Notes: a model not told the origin generated them from the letters alone. Counted from the stretch's first letter, positions 16,242 through 26,479 are shown. The stretch: DNA of 58,488 nt from Bacteroidetes bacterium HGW-Bacteroidetes-6 (GCA_002842495.1 PHDB01000018.1:1-58488); one strand, 5' to 3'. Made by a program: numbers and translations.

Positions 16242-18758
16242 TTACTTCAATACCATTATTTTTTGAACATCCAGCACCTGATTGTCACTTTCCAGGCGAA
16301 GATAATAATTGCCGGTTGGGAGGCTGCGTACGTCGAGCATAGCCGGGTTTGATGTAACTGTTTCTTCGGAAATAAAACGACCTGAAACATCAAAAACACG
16401 AATGATCTCAGGTGCTTGTCCTTCTATTGTTGTTATGCTGATAAAATCGGAACAGGGGTTTGGAAACATTTCCACAACAGTTTTGTTACCATTATCGATA
16501 CCCGTAGAATTATACAAATGGGTTTCCCATAAACCACGACCATAAGTAGCTCCACGCAATTTACTTCCGGTTGCATTTATTTCGAGCTCTCTCACTATCA
16601 CTTTGGGTAAGCCGGTATCGAAATTGAGCCAGGCACTCATGGTGGTATCGGTATAAAATACACCGATGTTGCTGCCTACATATAAACCTTCAGGAGAATT
16701 GGGATCTTCAATAATACAATTGAGACCTAATCCGCTGAGTGCACCAGTAACATTCGACCACGAAACCCCACCATTCTCACTTTTAAAAACACGATCGCCG
16801 CTCGACGAACTGGCAGTTATCCACAATTTATTAGCATCGGCATGACTAACAGCAATTCCGGTAATAAAAAATGATCCGACAGGATTGGTACTTGTCCAGC
16901 TGGTTCCACCATTGTGCGAATAATACAAGGTGCTGCTGTTGGAAAAATAAATATCGTTTATGCCGGTAGGAGCAATGGCCAGTTCATCTATTTTTCCGCC
17001 AGATGTGAGTCCATTCGTCAGATTATCCCAGTTGTCGCCGCCATCGTTGCTCTGAAAGAGATCTTCGAGAGCCATAAAAATAACCGAAGAACTCTGGGGA
17101 CTCATTGCCAAAGGTGTAAGCCAGCTACCATCTTGTCCGGTTGTGTTTATATAATCGAAGTTATTTCCGCCATCGGTAGTGCGAAGAATTCCACCATTCT
17201 GGTAAGAAGCATAATAAATATCCTTGTTGTTATAATCAGTCAGGGCTTCGAAACCATCTGCACCAAAAACATGTGTCCAGCTTCCATTGTCGTACATGTT
17301 GCTTCCATTGTCCTGAGCACCAGCTACAACAAAGTAGTCATCGGCTTTCGAATTGCTGAATGCATAGAATTGTGTGATTTCCAATCCCGATGAAATGTCG
17401 TTCCATGTGTCTCCGAAATCGTGACTTACAAATGCCCCGCCATCGCTGCCGCAATACAATCTTGTTCCAAAAAAAGCCAGATAATGAATGTCGGCATGGC
17501 TGTAGCCATAACCACCTCCATAAACCCAATGAGTAAGTATATTCCAATTGGCACCGCCATCACTGCTTCTCCAAACATTTACACCGCCAACAAAAACCTG
17601 ATCGGCATCAACGGGCGAAACGGCAATTGCCAGGTCGTACCATGCTTGTCCGGCATCATCGTCTCCGGTTTCGGAATAACCCAGAATATTGGGCGACGAT
17701 GACATTTGCAAAAAGCTGCTGCCACTATTGGTAGAACGATAAACACCTCCGAAAGAATTCTGCGAATTCGATGCAAGTATATAAACGTAGGCCGGATTGG
17801 CCGGAGTAACAGCTATTTCTATTCTGCAAGTATCGTTTGGAACTGAAGTGTTCGGGATAAAAGTATTTCCGCCGTCGGTGCTTTTGAGAAAAATATCACC
17901 ACCACAATATATGGTAGTAGTATCACCCGGTTTGTAAACCATATTGCGTATGTCGCTTCCTGAATATACCGAGCTCCAGTTGATGCCGCCATTAAGCGAT
18001 TTGAAAATATTTGAAGGAGTGCAAACCAGCATTGAATTTGGATTCTGCGGATTTATCAGTATTTTATTGATATTGGTAAAGCTGACACCCGAGTTTAATC
18101 CTCCGTTGCCCCAGGTAGCACCTGAATTTTCGGACTTTAGAATACCAAAAGCTTCCGTATCCCATCCATCTTTGTCGCCGGTTCCAACAAAAACAATATT
18201 TGGATTGGTTGGATGGATAGCAACACACGATGTTCCCAATCGCAACTGATCGTCGAATGTTGTGGTCCAGTTTACACCTCCATCGGTTGTTTGCCATACA
18301 CCACCGCTTGGAGTTGCTACATAAAGAATATTTGAATCGGTGGGATGCTCTGCAATAAAATTAACTCGTCCGTTTCCGGGATTGTATCCACTATTTCCAT
18401 TTGTCCATGTGGTAATACCCAGTGGTATCCAATTGGCCGTAGCATCGCTTTCCTTTTCCTCTTCGGCAGCTTTAACAGCATAGTTGTATGCATCTATAAA
18501 GCGGGAAGCCGACGGAAGTTGGCCATCGGGATAACAAACAGGAGCCATAATATACTCCCATCGCTTGAATTGTTTAAAACCTTTTCCCTTTTCGTAAGGT
18601 TTGTCGCCCCACCAGGATCCGAATGCTTGTTGCATATCGGTAAAATTGGCTTCCGATTTCGATACCTTTAAGTATGGAGATCGCATCCACGGTTGGGCTG
18701 AAAGGGTTAACGTCATGATGGTGGTGAGGAGAACAGAGAAGCCAACCCTTGCTTTCAT
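16242..18758 (-). CDS. large secreted BNR/sortilin-type beta-propeller protein with T9SS sorting domain
   Basis: An 838-residue protein with a signal peptide (1-22, ending LSAQ). It contains a long series of Asp-box (BNR) repeats of the VPS10/sortilin type: TTDGGVNW, SLNGGINW, STDGGNTF, SSDGGANW, SNDGGDNW, SENGGVSW and others. The repeats span about residues 125-740 and form one or two seven- to ten-bladed propellers. The C-terminal 85 residues are a T9SS type-A sorting domain (EMFPNPCSDFISI ... GNYYLRLE). Such proteins in Bacteroidota are extracellular or surface anchored and possibly glycan- or protein-binding. No catalytic residues of sialidases can be identified, so an enzymatic role is not claimed. 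A promoter box lies 15 nt upstream of the ATG. Confidence 0.85.
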   Translation of the reverse strand: MKARVGFSVLLTTIMTLTLSAQPWMRSPYLKVSKSEANFTDMQQAFGSWWGDKPYEKGKGFKQFKRWEYIMAPVCYPDGQLPSASRFIDAYNYAVKAAEEEKESDATANWIPLGITTWTNGNSGYNPGNGRVNFIAEHPTDSNILYVATPSGGVWQTTDGGVNWTTTFDDQLRLGTSCVAIHPTNPNIVFVGTGDKDGWDTEAFGILKSENSGATWGNGGLNSGVSFTNINKILINPQNPNSMLVCTPSNIFKSLNGGINWSSVYSGSDIRNMVYKPGDTTTIYCGGDIFLKSTDGGNTFIPNTSVPNDTCRIEIAVTPANPAYVYILASNSQNSFGGVYRSTNSGSSFLQMSSSPNILGYSETGDDDAGQAWYDLAIAVSPVDADQVFVGGVNVWRSSDGGANWNILTHWVYGGGYGYSHADIHYLAFFGTRLYCGSDGGAFVSHDFGDTWNDISSGLEITQFYAFSNSKADDYFVVAGAQDNGSNMYDNGSWTHVFGADGFEALTDYNNKDIYYASYQNGGILRTTDGGNNFDYINTTGQDGSWLTPLAMSPQSSSVIFMALEDLFQSNDGGDNWDNLTNGLTSGGKIDELAIAPTGINDIYFSNSSTLYYSHNGGTSWTSTNPVGSFFITGIAVSHADANKLWITASSSSGDRVFKSENGGVSWSNVTGALSGLGLNCIIEDPNSPEGLYVGSNIGVFYTDTTMSAWLNFDTGLPKVIVRELEINATGSKLRGATYGRGLWETHLYNSTGIDNGNKTVVEMFPNPCSDFISITTIEGQAPEIIRVFDVSGRFISEETVTSNPAMLDVRSLPTGNYYLRLESDNQVLDVQKIMVLK

Positions 18759-18773
18759 GCTTTGAAATTTTCA

Positions 18774-18804
18774 CAAAGATAGGTAAAAATACTTACGTGG
18801 GCAA
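18774..18804 (-). promoter_or_regulatory. promoter of the BNR-repeat protein
   Basis: Minus strand: TTG at 18804-18802, a 20-nt spacer, then TATCTTTG at 18781-18774, a good match to TAnnTTTG. The leader would be about 10 nt. Confidence 0.5.
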
Positions 18805-18827
18805 GTTTTTTTACGCATGCCCTTAAG

Positions 18828-19439
18828 TTATTTTACGCGGACACGGAGGATGTTTTTACCTGCGAGGTAGCCTTCGAGTAAATCGCCGGGTCGAACAGGG
18901 CCAACACCGGCTGGTGTTCCGGTGAAAATCACATCGCCGGTTTTTAGTGTAATGTATGTAGAAATATGAGCAATAATGCGTTCAAAAGAGAATATAAGGT
19001 TCTTACTACTCCCATTTTGAACGGTTTGAGCGTTCTTATCGAGTCTGAAAACAAGCTCTGATGGATAATTTGTCTCAGATATAGGTATAAATTCACCCAT
19101 TGGAGCTGAATTATCGAAAGCTTTGGCTATTTCCCACGGTTCTCCACGCTCGATACAGCGTTTCTGAATATCGCGGGCAGTAAAGTCTATACCCAGTGTT
19201 ATTGCATCGAAATAAGAGGCAGCAAAACGTTCTTCGATATTTTTTCCTGTTTTGCAAATACGTAAAACAAGTTCACATTCGTAGTGAATATTATTGCTGA
19301 AATCGGGAACAAAAAACGGAGTATTTCCGTGGATAATTGCATTTTCGTGTTTAAAGAAAAAAACAGGATATTCAGGTATCTCGTTATTCATTTCTTTAAC
19401 ATGGTCAGCATAATTCCGGCCTATACATATGATTTTCAC
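18828..19439 (-). CDS. fumarylacetoacetate hydrolase (FAH) family protein
   Basis: A 203-residue FAH-fold protein, the short YcgM/FAHD1-like class that acts on acylpyruvates or decarboxylates oxaloacetate. Metal ligands Glu (YECELVLRI) and Asp (ITLGIDFTARDIQ) are present, as are the C-terminal IFTGTPAGVGPVRPGD signature and the N-terminal GRNYADH motif. It starts 3 nt after the exonuclease stop, so it is the last gene of the 18828-25602 cluster. The exact substrate is not determinable from sequence. Confidence 0.9.
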   Translation of the reverse strand: MKIICIGRNYADHVKEMNNEIPEYPVFFFKHENAIIHGNTPFFVPDFSNNIHYECELVLRICKTGKNIEERFAASYFDAITLGIDFTARDIQKRCIERGEPWEIAKAFDNSAPMGEFIPISETNYPSELVFRLDKNAQTVQNGSSKNLIFSFERIIAHISTYITLKTGDVIFTGTPAGVGPVRPGDLLEGYLAGKNILRVRVK

Positions 19440-19442
19440 CTT

Positions 19443-20270
19443 TTAGTCTAGTTTTACATTTCCATTATTAAATCCGCGTAGTTTGATAGCCGAAATATAA
19501 CGCTTTGTACTTTCAGGGAATGAACTTTTCATCATCCAATCGTAGTATTGTGGTTCTCTCCGAAAAACATCTTCCACTTTTTGTCCTTTGTATTTTCCAA
19601 AAGCGAAAATTTCCTCACCTTTATCGTTGAATTGGATATGTCCGACCAAATCGGCATTTTTAGTGGTTTTTGAAAATTTACTCAGTGCTTCAATATCGTT
19701 AACAACAGGAATGATTGCATTTCCATCGGCATCTTCGATTTCGGTGTTTTCGTACCTTTCGAGCTGAGCCTGCAATATTTCCCATGTTGCACGCGTATCG
19801 GCATCGGCCGAGTGGGCATGTTCTATTTTTTTGCCACAATAAAACTTATAGGCAGCTGCCAGATTTCGAGGTTCCATTTTATGAAAAATCCCCATAACAT
19901 CAACGAAACGACGTTTTGAGTAATCGAATTCTATTCCGCAACGCAGAAATTCTTCAACCAAAAGGGGAATATCGAACTTATTGCTATTGTAGCCAGCCAA
20001 ATCGCAATTATTCAAAAATAGCATCATTTCGTGAGCTACATCTTTAAATAATGGTTTTCCAACAACATCGGCATCGCTGATGCCATGTATTGCAGTTGTA
20101 AATGGGGGAATGGGAATGCCGGGGTTTAGCAGAGCGTAATATTCAGTTTCAGTACCATCGGGGTCTATACGCAGAATAAATATTTCAACAATTTTGTCGG
20201 AGCCAACAACAACGCCTGTAGATTCAATGTCGAAAACAGCCAGTGGCTTAGTGAGTTTTATTTTCATCAA
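19443..20270 (-). CDS. DEDDh 3'-5' exonuclease with C-terminal accessory domain
   Basis: A 275-residue protein. Residues 1-175 form a DnaQ-like DEDDh exonuclease. Exo I is VFDIESTG (Asp14, Glu16), Exo II is LAGYNSNKFDIPLL, and Exo III is HAHSADADTRAT with catalytic His and Asp. The C-terminal 80 residues (FGKYKGQKVEDVF, then QYYDWMMKSSFP) resemble the small DUF3820-like domain attached to exonucleases of Bacteroidota. Likely roles are DNA proofreading or repair, or RNA trimming. Its start lies 23 nt inside the end of the PD40 gene. A second Met at residue 2 is equally possible. Confidence 0.9.
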   Translation of the reverse strand: MMKIKLTKPLAVFDIESTGVVVGSDKIVEIFILRIDPDGTETEYYALLNPGIPIPPFTTAIHGISDADVVGKPLFKDVAHEMMLFLNNCDLAGYNSNKFDIPLLVEEFLRCGIEFDYSKRRFVDVMGIFHKMEPRNLAAAYKFYCGKKIEHAHSADADTRATWEILQAQLERYENTEIEDADGNAIIPVVNDIEALSKFSKTTKNADLVGHIQFNDKGEEIFAFGKYKGQKVEDVFRREPQYYDWMMKSSFPESTKRYISAIKLRGFNNGNVKLD

Positions 20271-21999
20271 GTAGGGGGGTTAGGATGATGTGCTCGCTCT
20301 CATTATTGATGCTGCTTTCATCATCGTGAAAAGAGTATTCCTTGATCACCGTGTTGTATCCGGGACATTCGAATGCAAAATTATAAGTGCCGGGTTTTAC
20401 AATAATGATATATTTTCCGGTGTTTCGATTTGGACGGTAAAGGCCTTGTATTTGTCCGCTTTTGCTGTCGGTTACTCTGATGACAACTTGCGGAAGAACT
20501 GCTGTTTGAAGTTCAAGGAAATCGACCTGTGCCTGCAGTCCCGGGCAAATATATTCTATCTGGCTGGAATCGGATTTAGGGTTTAGTGTTTTCTTGGCCG
20601 AATCGAGTGTTGCGCGTAATTTTTCCAATTCCGCCTTTTGCATACCATATTTTTCGAATAGCGAAATGCTATCTACGGTCATGATAATGCCACTGATAAA
20701 ACATTTTTTCGGCTCAACATTATTGAAGGTGACACGGTAAATATCGGTTTGTCCATATCCTCCGGGCATTACAGCCGCAATGTAAGCGTGACGTCCCGAG
20801 CTGGTAAAAGAGATGGTTGTGTTGTCTTCGGGTGTATTAATGGGATATCCGATATTGACAGGGGTAGAAAATGTATTGCCCGGTTTATTGTATTTGCACT
20901 TAAATATATCATATCCACCCATGTTCTGATGACCGGTTGAAGCAAAATAGAACGATTCGCCATCGGGAGCCATATAGGGATAATCTTCGTCGTAAATGGT
21001 GTTTATTTCAGGCCCCAGATTAACAGGAACACCCCATTCGCCTGTTGGAAGTTGTTGCGACATCCATAAATCCATTCCACCCAATGTGCCTTCGCGATTG
21101 CTTGAAAAAATGAGAGTTTTTTTATTGAGAGTCATACAGGCGCCACTCTCAAATGTCTTTTGGTTTACATTGACCCCAAGCGATTCAGGTCTTTTGAACG
21201 ACTTCCCCTTGCCTTCCGATACAAAAATATCGCTCATTCCGTATTCGTTGTCCATGTATATAAACAACATATCGCCATCGGGCGAAAGACCTACAACTTC
21301 CTCTACAAGATAGGTGTTGATTGAATTTGAAATGCCTTTTCCCTTTTTCCATTCCGAATTACTGCGTGCTGCGTAGTAAATATCGGCTGTGTAAAACCCA
21401 TCGAAGTTGATAAATCCACCCAGATTGCCTTCGCGGGTCGAAGTAAACAATAAATAACTTTCGTCGGCTGGAACATATGGATTATACTCGGGATATTCTG
21501 TATTGATGTTTTGTCCCAGATTAGTAATAGTTACATTTATCGGATTGCTCATCAATTTGTCGGCATTGTCGCATATTTCAAGCTGGCGTTTGGCCGAAAT
21601 GGGGTTACTATCTTTAATCCCAGTAGCAACAAATTTCCTGAATGCTTTGCGTGCATCTTCGAAACGATATGCAAACTGGTATGCTCTTCCCAAATCGTAC
21701 CAGGCATTCGGATCAAATTTTTCTTGTTTCACAACCCATTCCAAATAAGGAATAGCCTTGGTTTTATCAATATTAGTGTACAAATAGCATAGCCCGATCC
21801 GGTGATTGTATTCAACATTACTCGAGTCTTTTGTACGAAGAACAAGGTATTCGGCAAGTGCGTTTCTGAAATTCTGATATTGGAAATAGCCTTTGGCATC
21901 TTTCTCGTTGCCGGCCGGGACAAAATCCTTCACCTGTGCATGTAGATAATGCATAGAAATCAATAACAAACACCCGGTTACTATCCTTTTGAAAATCAT
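20248..21999 (-). CDS. secreted TPR / PD40 beta-propeller protein lacking an OmpA domain
   Basis: A 583-residue protein with a signal peptide (1-21, ending YLHAQ). TPR-like helices follow at about 30-150 (NWEY-type repeats such as AYQFAYRFEDARKAFRKFV). WD40-like PD40 repeats occupy about 175-440 (LLFTSTREGNLGG, LIFSSNREGTLGG, FYFASTGHQNMGGYDIF). A C-terminal beta-sandwich-like segment (about 510-575, KYIIIVKPGTYNFAF) ends the protein. This matches the N-terminal architecture of PorE-like and OmpA-family T9SS-associated proteins. The peptidoglycan-binding OmpA domain usually at the C-terminus is absent. Inference: periplasmic or outer-membrane lipoprotein-like scaffold; no lipobox Cys is visible. 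Overlaps the exonuclease gene. Confidence 0.8.
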   Translation of the reverse strand: MIFKRIVTGCLLLISMHYLHAQVKDFVPAGNEKDAKGYFQYQNFRNALAEYLVLRTKDSSNVEYNHRIGLCYLYTNIDKTKAIPYLEWVVKQEKFDPNAWYDLGRAYQFAYRFEDARKAFRKFVATGIKDSNPISAKRQLEICDNADKLMSNPINVTITNLGQNINTEYPEYNPYVPADESYLLFTSTREGNLGGFINFDGFYTADIYYAARSNSEWKKGKGISNSINTYLVEEVVGLSPDGDMLFIYMDNEYGMSDIFVSEGKGKSFKRPESLGVNVNQKTFESGACMTLNKKTLIFSSNREGTLGGMDLWMSQQLPTGEWGVPVNLGPEINTIYDEDYPYMAPDGESFYFASTGHQNMGGYDIFKCKYNKPGNTFSTPVNIGYPINTPEDNTTISFTSSGRHAYIAAVMPGGYGQTDIYRVTFNNVEPKKCFISGIIMTVDSISLFEKYGMQKAELEKLRATLDSAKKTLNPKSDSSQIEYICPGLQAQVDFLELQTAVLPQVVIRVTDSKSGQIQGLYRPNRNTGKYIIIVKPGTYNFAFECPGYNTVIKEYSFHDDESSINNESEHIILTPLLDENKTH

Positions 22000-22046
22000 T
22001 GTCTGTCGATTTGGTGCGAAATTAAGAATTTCATCTTTCTTAAAGG

Positions 22047-23759
22047 TTAATTCTCTGAAAAAAATATCGACAATCGGTTCATTCTATCTTTGGCTTCGCT
22101 TTGCGACTGTTTTGAATAACTTTTGCATCGAATACTGAAATAGAATTTTATTTTAGGCTCGGTACCCGAAGGACGAACCGTGATTTTGCTACCATCCTCC
22201 AGAATAAATTGCAATACATCCGATGAAGGAAGGTCGGTTTTTTGTTTGCTGTTTTTATCTAAATTCCAAATATCACTCGATTTCAAATCGCAGATATACA
22301 TTACTTTAATGTTATCTATCTCAAGTGGTGGATTGGATCGAAAACCTTCCATCATGGCAACAATTTCCTGTTGTCCGGCTATACCTTTTTTGGTGAGCGA
22401 TATCAAATGCTCGGTATAAAATCCATATTTGGAATAAATTTCGTCGAGCAAACCTAACAGGGTGGTGCTTTTCGACGCAGCCCAGGCTGCGGCCTCGGCA
22501 ATCATACACGAAGTCATTACTGCATCTTTGTCGCGTACAAAATCGGCACCTAAATAGCCATAGCTTTCTTCGCCGCCTCCGATAAAGGTCTCTTTGCCTT
22601 CGTGTAAGCGAATTATTTCGGCGATATATTTAAATCCAGTGAGCACTTCGTACATTTTAACCCCAAAGTCCGATGCTATGTCACTCAGAAGGTCTGTTGT
22701 AACAATGGTTTTTACCATCATCGGATTTTGTGGCATTCTTCCCGTTTCTGTTAGCCTTGTTAGTGTATAATAAACTAAAATAGCTGCTGTTTGATTGCCA
22801 TTGAGCAAAACATATTCGCCATTTTCACTGCGCACACCTACGCCAACCCTATCGGCATCGGGATCGGTTGCCAAAATAATTGTGGCATTTGTTGCTTCGG
22901 CTTTTGCTATAGCCATTTTCAGAGCATTTTTTTCTTCGGGATTTGGCGAAGCTACTGTTGGGAAATTACCATCGTTAATATCCTGTTCGGGTACTGAAAT
23001 AATATTTTTAAAACCAAATCGGTGCAATGCTTCGGGAACAAGCTTTACTCCGGTTCCATGAAGGGGAGTGTAAACAATTCCCAAATCAGAATGCTTGCTG
23101 ACAGCATTGGGTGTGAGGCATACATTCATCAAAGCTTTCAGATACAATTCGTCGAATTCTGCTCCTATAAGAGTGACCAATTCCTTATTTCGAATGAATT
23201 TTACTTTTTCGGGATCCGAAACGGCTCTTACCTCGGAGATTACTTTTTTATCGTGGGGAGGGACCAATTGTCCGCCATCGTTCCAATAGACCTTATAACC
23301 GTTGTATTCCTTTGGGTTATGCGATGCTGTGATAACAATACCAGCATTGCATTTCAATTTACGTACGGCAAAAGATAACTCAGGTGTTGGTCGCAGCTCA
23401 TCAAATAAAAAAACCCTGATACCATTGGCCGAAAGTACATCGGCTGCAACAGCAGCGAAATAATCGCTTTGATTGCGACAATCGTAAGCAATGGCAACCG
23501 AAATGGCTTCGTTTTTAAAAAATGCCGTCAGATAATTTGCCAAACCCTGCGTAGCGGCTCCAACAGTGTATTTGTTCATTCGGTTGGGGCCAATTCCCAT
23601 AATACCGCGAAGTCCACCTGTACCAAAATCGAGATCGGTATAAAAAGCTTCTTTTAATTCAATTGGGTTTTCTTTTTCAAGACGCTTTATTTCAGCCTTT
23701 GTTTCTTCGTCGTAGGGGCCTGAAAGCCATTCCGATATTTTTTTTTCTGTGTCGTTCAT
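22047..23759 (-). CDS. phosphoglucomutase/phosphomannomutase (alpha-D-phosphohexomutase)
   Basis: A 570-residue phosphohexomutase that interconverts sugar 1- and 6-phosphates and supplies precursors of sugar nucleotides. The phosphoserine loop is TASHNPKEYNGYK (Ser146). The magnesium loop is DPDADR (Asp299, Asp301, Asp303), the sugar-binding loop is GGEESYG, and the C-terminal phosphate loop is VRPSGTEPKIKFY. The length matches the long PgcA/PGM2-like class of Bacteroidota and Firmicutes rather than the short ManB class. It follows rfbD by 50 nt in a cluster with nucleotide-sugar enzymes. Confidence 0.95.
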   Translation of the reverse strand: MNDTEKKISEWLSGPYDEETKAEIKRLEKENPIELKEAFYTDLDFGTGGLRGIMGIGPNRMNKYTVGAATQGLANYLTAFFKNEAISVAIAYDCRNQSDYFAAVAADVLSANGIRVFLFDELRPTPELSFAVRKLKCNAGIVITASHNPKEYNGYKVYWNDGGQLVPPHDKKVISEVRAVSDPEKVKFIRNKELVTLIGAEFDELYLKALMNVCLTPNAVSKHSDLGIVYTPLHGTGVKLVPEALHRFGFKNIISVPEQDINDGNFPTVASPNPEEKNALKMAIAKAEATNATIILATDPDADRVGVGVRSENGEYVLLNGNQTAAILVYYTLTRLTETGRMPQNPMMVKTIVTTDLLSDIASDFGVKMYEVLTGFKYIAEIIRLHEGKETFIGGGEESYGYLGADFVRDKDAVMTSCMIAEAAAWAASKSTTLLGLLDEIYSKYGFYTEHLISLTKKGIAGQQEIVAMMEGFRSNPPLEIDNIKVMYICDLKSSDIWNLDKNSKQKTDLPSSDVLQFILEDGSKITVRPSGTEPKIKFYFSIRCKSYSKQSQSEAKDRMNRLSIFFSEN

Positions 23760-23809
23760 ATTTCAGTTTTTCGTTGCCTCAGGCAAGGATATCTATTCTC
23801 TGAAAGATA

Positions 23810-24667
23810 CTACATACTTTCCATACATTTTTTGAGACTGTCTTTCCAATAAGGAATCGATATTCCCAAAAACATCTTGATCTTCTTTTTATTGAGCACG
23901 CTGTATGCAGGACGAGGTGCAGGTCTTTGAAAATCTTTACTCTCAACAGCTGTCAATTGCGATTTTGAACCGGTCATGGTCAGTATTTCCCAGGCAAAAT
24001 CGTACCACGAAGCAACACCTTCGTTTGAATAATGGAAAAGCTCGACACCTTTCACTTTGTTGCTTTGTCTAACCATTTCCAGAACAACCTGAGCCAAATC
24101 AGCTGACCAGGTTGGTGTACCTACCTGATCGAAAACAACTTGTAACTTTTCGCCCTTACGCCCCTTTTCCAGAATGGTTTTCATGAAATTCTGGCCAAAT
24201 TTCCCATATAACCACGATGTGCGAATAATGGCTGCATGTTTGTTGCCAAGCAGTATCTCAATTTCACCTTTGTACTTACTGGCCGCATATGTTCCCACGG
24301 CATTGGCTGCCACTTCTTCGTGGTAAGGCTGTGAACGCTTGCCATCAAAAACAAAATCGGTTGAAAGATGTACAAGGAATGCTTTATTGGTCTGGCAAAG
24401 TTCAGCTAACAAAGCAACAGCATTGGTGTTAACGGCATATGCTTTTTCGGCTTCATTCTCAGCCAAATCAACAGCTGTATAGGCAGCAGCATTAATTACA
24501 GCATTGGGTTTGATGTCTTTAAATGCTTTTTTCAACAGCTCTCCCTTACATATATCCAGTTCCGGAAGATCGCTGAAAACCCAGTCGAATTCTTTATTGT
24601 TTTTTGCAATTTCTCGCAATTCGCTTCCCAGCTGACCATTGGCTCCAATGACCCAGAGTTTTGTCAT
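23810..24667 (-). CDS. rfbD: dTDP-4-dehydrorhamnose reductase
   Basis: A 285-residue short-chain dehydrogenase fold enzyme that reduces dTDP-4-dehydrorhamnose to dTDP-L-rhamnose with NAD(P)H. The Rossmann motif is [12 protein letters not shown] (near residue 6-17), and the catalytic YxxxK is Tyr127-Lys131 (TYAASKYKG). The RfbD family motifs FSTD-like [10 protein letters not shown] and IRTSWLYG are present. The start overlaps the stop of the UDP-glucuronate decarboxylase by ATGA (24664-24667). The other rhamnose genes (rfbA, B, C) are not in the window, so they must lie elsewhere. Confidence 0.93.
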   Translation of the reverse strand: MTKLWVIGANGQLGSELREIAKNNKEFDWVFSDLPELDICKGELLKKAFKDIKPNAVINAAAYTAVDLAENEAEKAYAVNTNAVALLAELCQTNKAFLVHLSTDFVFDGKRSQPYHEEVAANAVGTYAASKYKGEIEILLGNKHAAIIRTSWLYGKFGQNFMKTILEKGRKGEKLQVVFDQVGTPTWSADLAQVVLEMVRQSNKVKGVELFHYSNEGVASWYDFAWEILTMTGSKSQLTAVESKDFQRPAPRPAYSVLNKKKIKMFLGISIPYWKDSLKKCMESM

Positions 24668-25602
24668 GATATCGTATTTTTGAAGTATTCAATCGTTTTT
24701 ATTAGCCCTTCTTCGAGTTTAACTTTGGGTTCCCATTTCAGAATTTCCCTGGCTTTTGTAATATCGGGCTGGCGTTGCATGGGATCGTCGGTTGGTAGCG
24801 ATTTGAAAATTATTTTCGATTTAGATCCCGTTAGAGCCACTACTTGTTGAGCAAGCTGAAGTATGGTAAATTCGCTGGGATTTCCCACATTGATAGGTCC
24901 TTGTATCGAGTCATCGGTATCCATCATCGCAACCATTCCATTAATGAGGTCATCGACATAGCAGAAACTGCGTGTTTGACCACCATCGCCGTAAACGGTG
25001 ATGTCCTGTCCTTTTAGTGCCTGAACAATAAAATTTGAAACTACACGACCATCATTGGGATGCATTCTCGGGCCATAGGTATTGAAAATGCGCATAATTT
25101 TAATACGAACCTCGTTTTGTGCATGGTAATTTACAAACAGCGATTCTGCACAACGTTTTCCTTCGTCGTAGCACGAGCGGGGGCCAATCGGATTCACATT
25201 ACCCCAATAATCTTCGGTTTGCGGATGAATGGTAGGATCGCCATATACTTCGCTGGTGCTGGCTTGAAGAATTTTTGCACGAATTCGTTTGGCCAGGCCC
25301 AGCATATTGATGGCTCCCATCACCGATGTTTTGATAGTTTTGATGGGATTGTACTGATAGTGGATAGGAGAAGCCGGACAAGCCAGATTGTATATTTCGT
25401 CAACCTCAACAAAATAGGGCATGGTTACATCGTGGCGAATCAATTCGAAATAAGGATTGCTGAGCAAATGAGCTATATTTTGTTTCCCGCCGGTGAAGTA
25501 ATTATCCATACATAAAACTTCGTGTCCGTCGTTTAGCAACCGTTCGCACAAATGCGAACCCAGAAAACCTGCTCCACCTGTTACCAGTACTTTTTTCTTC
25601 AT
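24664..25602 (-). CDS. UDP-glucuronate decarboxylase (UDP-xylose synthase type)
   Basis: A 312-residue extended SDR enzyme. [11 protein letters not shown] binds [18 protein letters not shown] is the hallmark of UDP-glucuronate decarboxylases. The catalytic pair is Tyr145/Lys149 ([11 protein letters not shown]), and [21 protein letters not shown] is also family-typical. It converts UDP-glucuronate, the product of the Ugd encoded at 29028-30350, to UDP-xylose (or its 4-keto intermediate). First gene of the cluster running to 18828. No clear TAnnTTTG promoter is seen upstream. Confidence 0.93.
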   Translation of the reverse strand: MKKKVLVTGGAGFLGSHLCERLLNDGHEVLCMDNYFTGGKQNIAHLLSNPYFELIRHDVTMPYFVEVDEIYNLACPASPIHYQYNPIKTIKTSVMGAINMLGLAKRIRAKILQASTSEVYGDPTIHPQTEDYWGNVNPIGPRSCYDEGKRCAESLFVNYHAQNEVRIKIMRIFNTYGPRMHPNDGRVVSNFIVQALKGQDITVYGDGGQTRSFCYVDDLINGMVAMMDTDDSIQGPINVGNPSEFTILQLAQQVVALTGSKSKIIFKSLPTDDPMQRQPDITKAREILKWEPKVKLEEGLIKTIEYFKNTIS

Positions 25603-25695
25603 TCTAGCAATTTGCTTGTAAAATTATAATTTTTTGCCGAGTGTAATAGCTAATCGCATTATTTAGCCGAAAATATAAAAATCATCAATCGGATA

Positions 25696-26223
25696 TTATT
25701 CGAAATATGGATAATTTTTGTCGAAATAATTAACTATAACAATGAGATGGTATTCGCCTTTTCCTCCCATAAAAGTAAATTCGATTTTGATCTTCATTCC
25801 ATTGGCATTGTTCCACCGTGCCTCGATAACATCGTAGCCCCAATGATGATCGGTGTATGGGTCGCGAAAATGGAGTGTGCCGGGTATAAGTGTATCGGGA
25901 GCTCCGAATTCCATTGAATAATCGGCAATCAAATGCATGGTTGCTGCAAGGCATTTGTTGAAATTTGTCTCATTCAGCGTATCGATGTATTTGCTGAAAT
26001 ATATCCAGTCGAGTTTGTTGTTTTCGAATCTGTAGCCCCATTCCGAAGCAAGGCCATATAGTGTGTCGGGGTGAATAAGAGTTATTTGATTTTCGTATTG
26101 ACTTTGGCGCATACCCGGGTAAAGCTTTTTCACTTCATCAAGACCCATTCCAATACTGGCTTTCTGCTGAGCCGAGAGAATTAATGGAAACAAGAGCAAT
26201 ATTAGAAAAACGTATTTTTTCAT
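25696..26223 (-). CDS. secreted hypothetical protein
   Basis: A 175-residue protein with a strong signal peptide (1-18, ending LSAQQ). I do not recognise the family. The mature part has several Trp/Tyr-rich strands (SEWGYRFENNKLDWIYFSKY, HHWGYDVIEARWNN) and a C-terminal hydrophobic strand (YHLIVIVNYF), suggesting a beta-rich periplasmic protein. It stands alone, with a promoter box TATCTTTG at 26250-26243. Confidence 0.7.
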   Translation of the reverse strand: MKKYVFLILLLFPLILSAQQKASIGMGLDEVKKLYPGMRQSQYENQITLIHPDTLYGLASEWGYRFENNKLDWIYFSKYIDTLNETNFNKCLAATMHLIADYSMEFGAPDTLIPGTLHFRDPYTDHHWGYDVIEARWNNANGMKIKIEFTFMGGKGEYHLIVIVNYFDKNYPYFE

Positions 26224-26242
26224 ATTGTGTTGATTATTAATT

Positions 26243-26250
26243 CAAAGATA
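26243..26250 (-). promoter_or_regulatory. -7 box of secreted hypothetical gene
   Basis: TATCTTTG on the minus strand, 20 nt before the ATG at 26223; a perfect TAnnTTTG. A weak TTTG lies 24 nt upstream (26278-26275). Confidence 0.4.
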
Positions 26251-26273
26251 GCTCATTTGTTTGAAATATGAAT

Positions 26274-26313
26274 ACAAAAACCTGCTTTCGCATTCAAATG
26301 AACACGAAAGCAG
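26274..26313 (-). terminator. putative terminator after the membrane protein gene
   Basis: Perfect 9-bp stem CTGCTTTCG (26282-26290) / CGAAAGCAG (26305-26313) with a 14-nt loop; on the minus strand it is followed by GTTTTTG. It lies about 170 nt downstream of the 26480-27010 gene, and the intervening 26314-26479 holds no gene I can support. Confidence 0.55.
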
Positions 26314-26479
26314 CTTCTGTCAACAAAAAAACGAGAATTTCTATCGAACAACAACCAAAAGTTTCACAGCATTAATTCCGGTCAAAAGCGCCAAATATTC
26401 TTTTTGTTGTAGGTCATAGAGGAGATTGGGATTAGCTACAGAAGGGCGAAAAAAAATTAGAACATTCTTTAGTTGAAAA

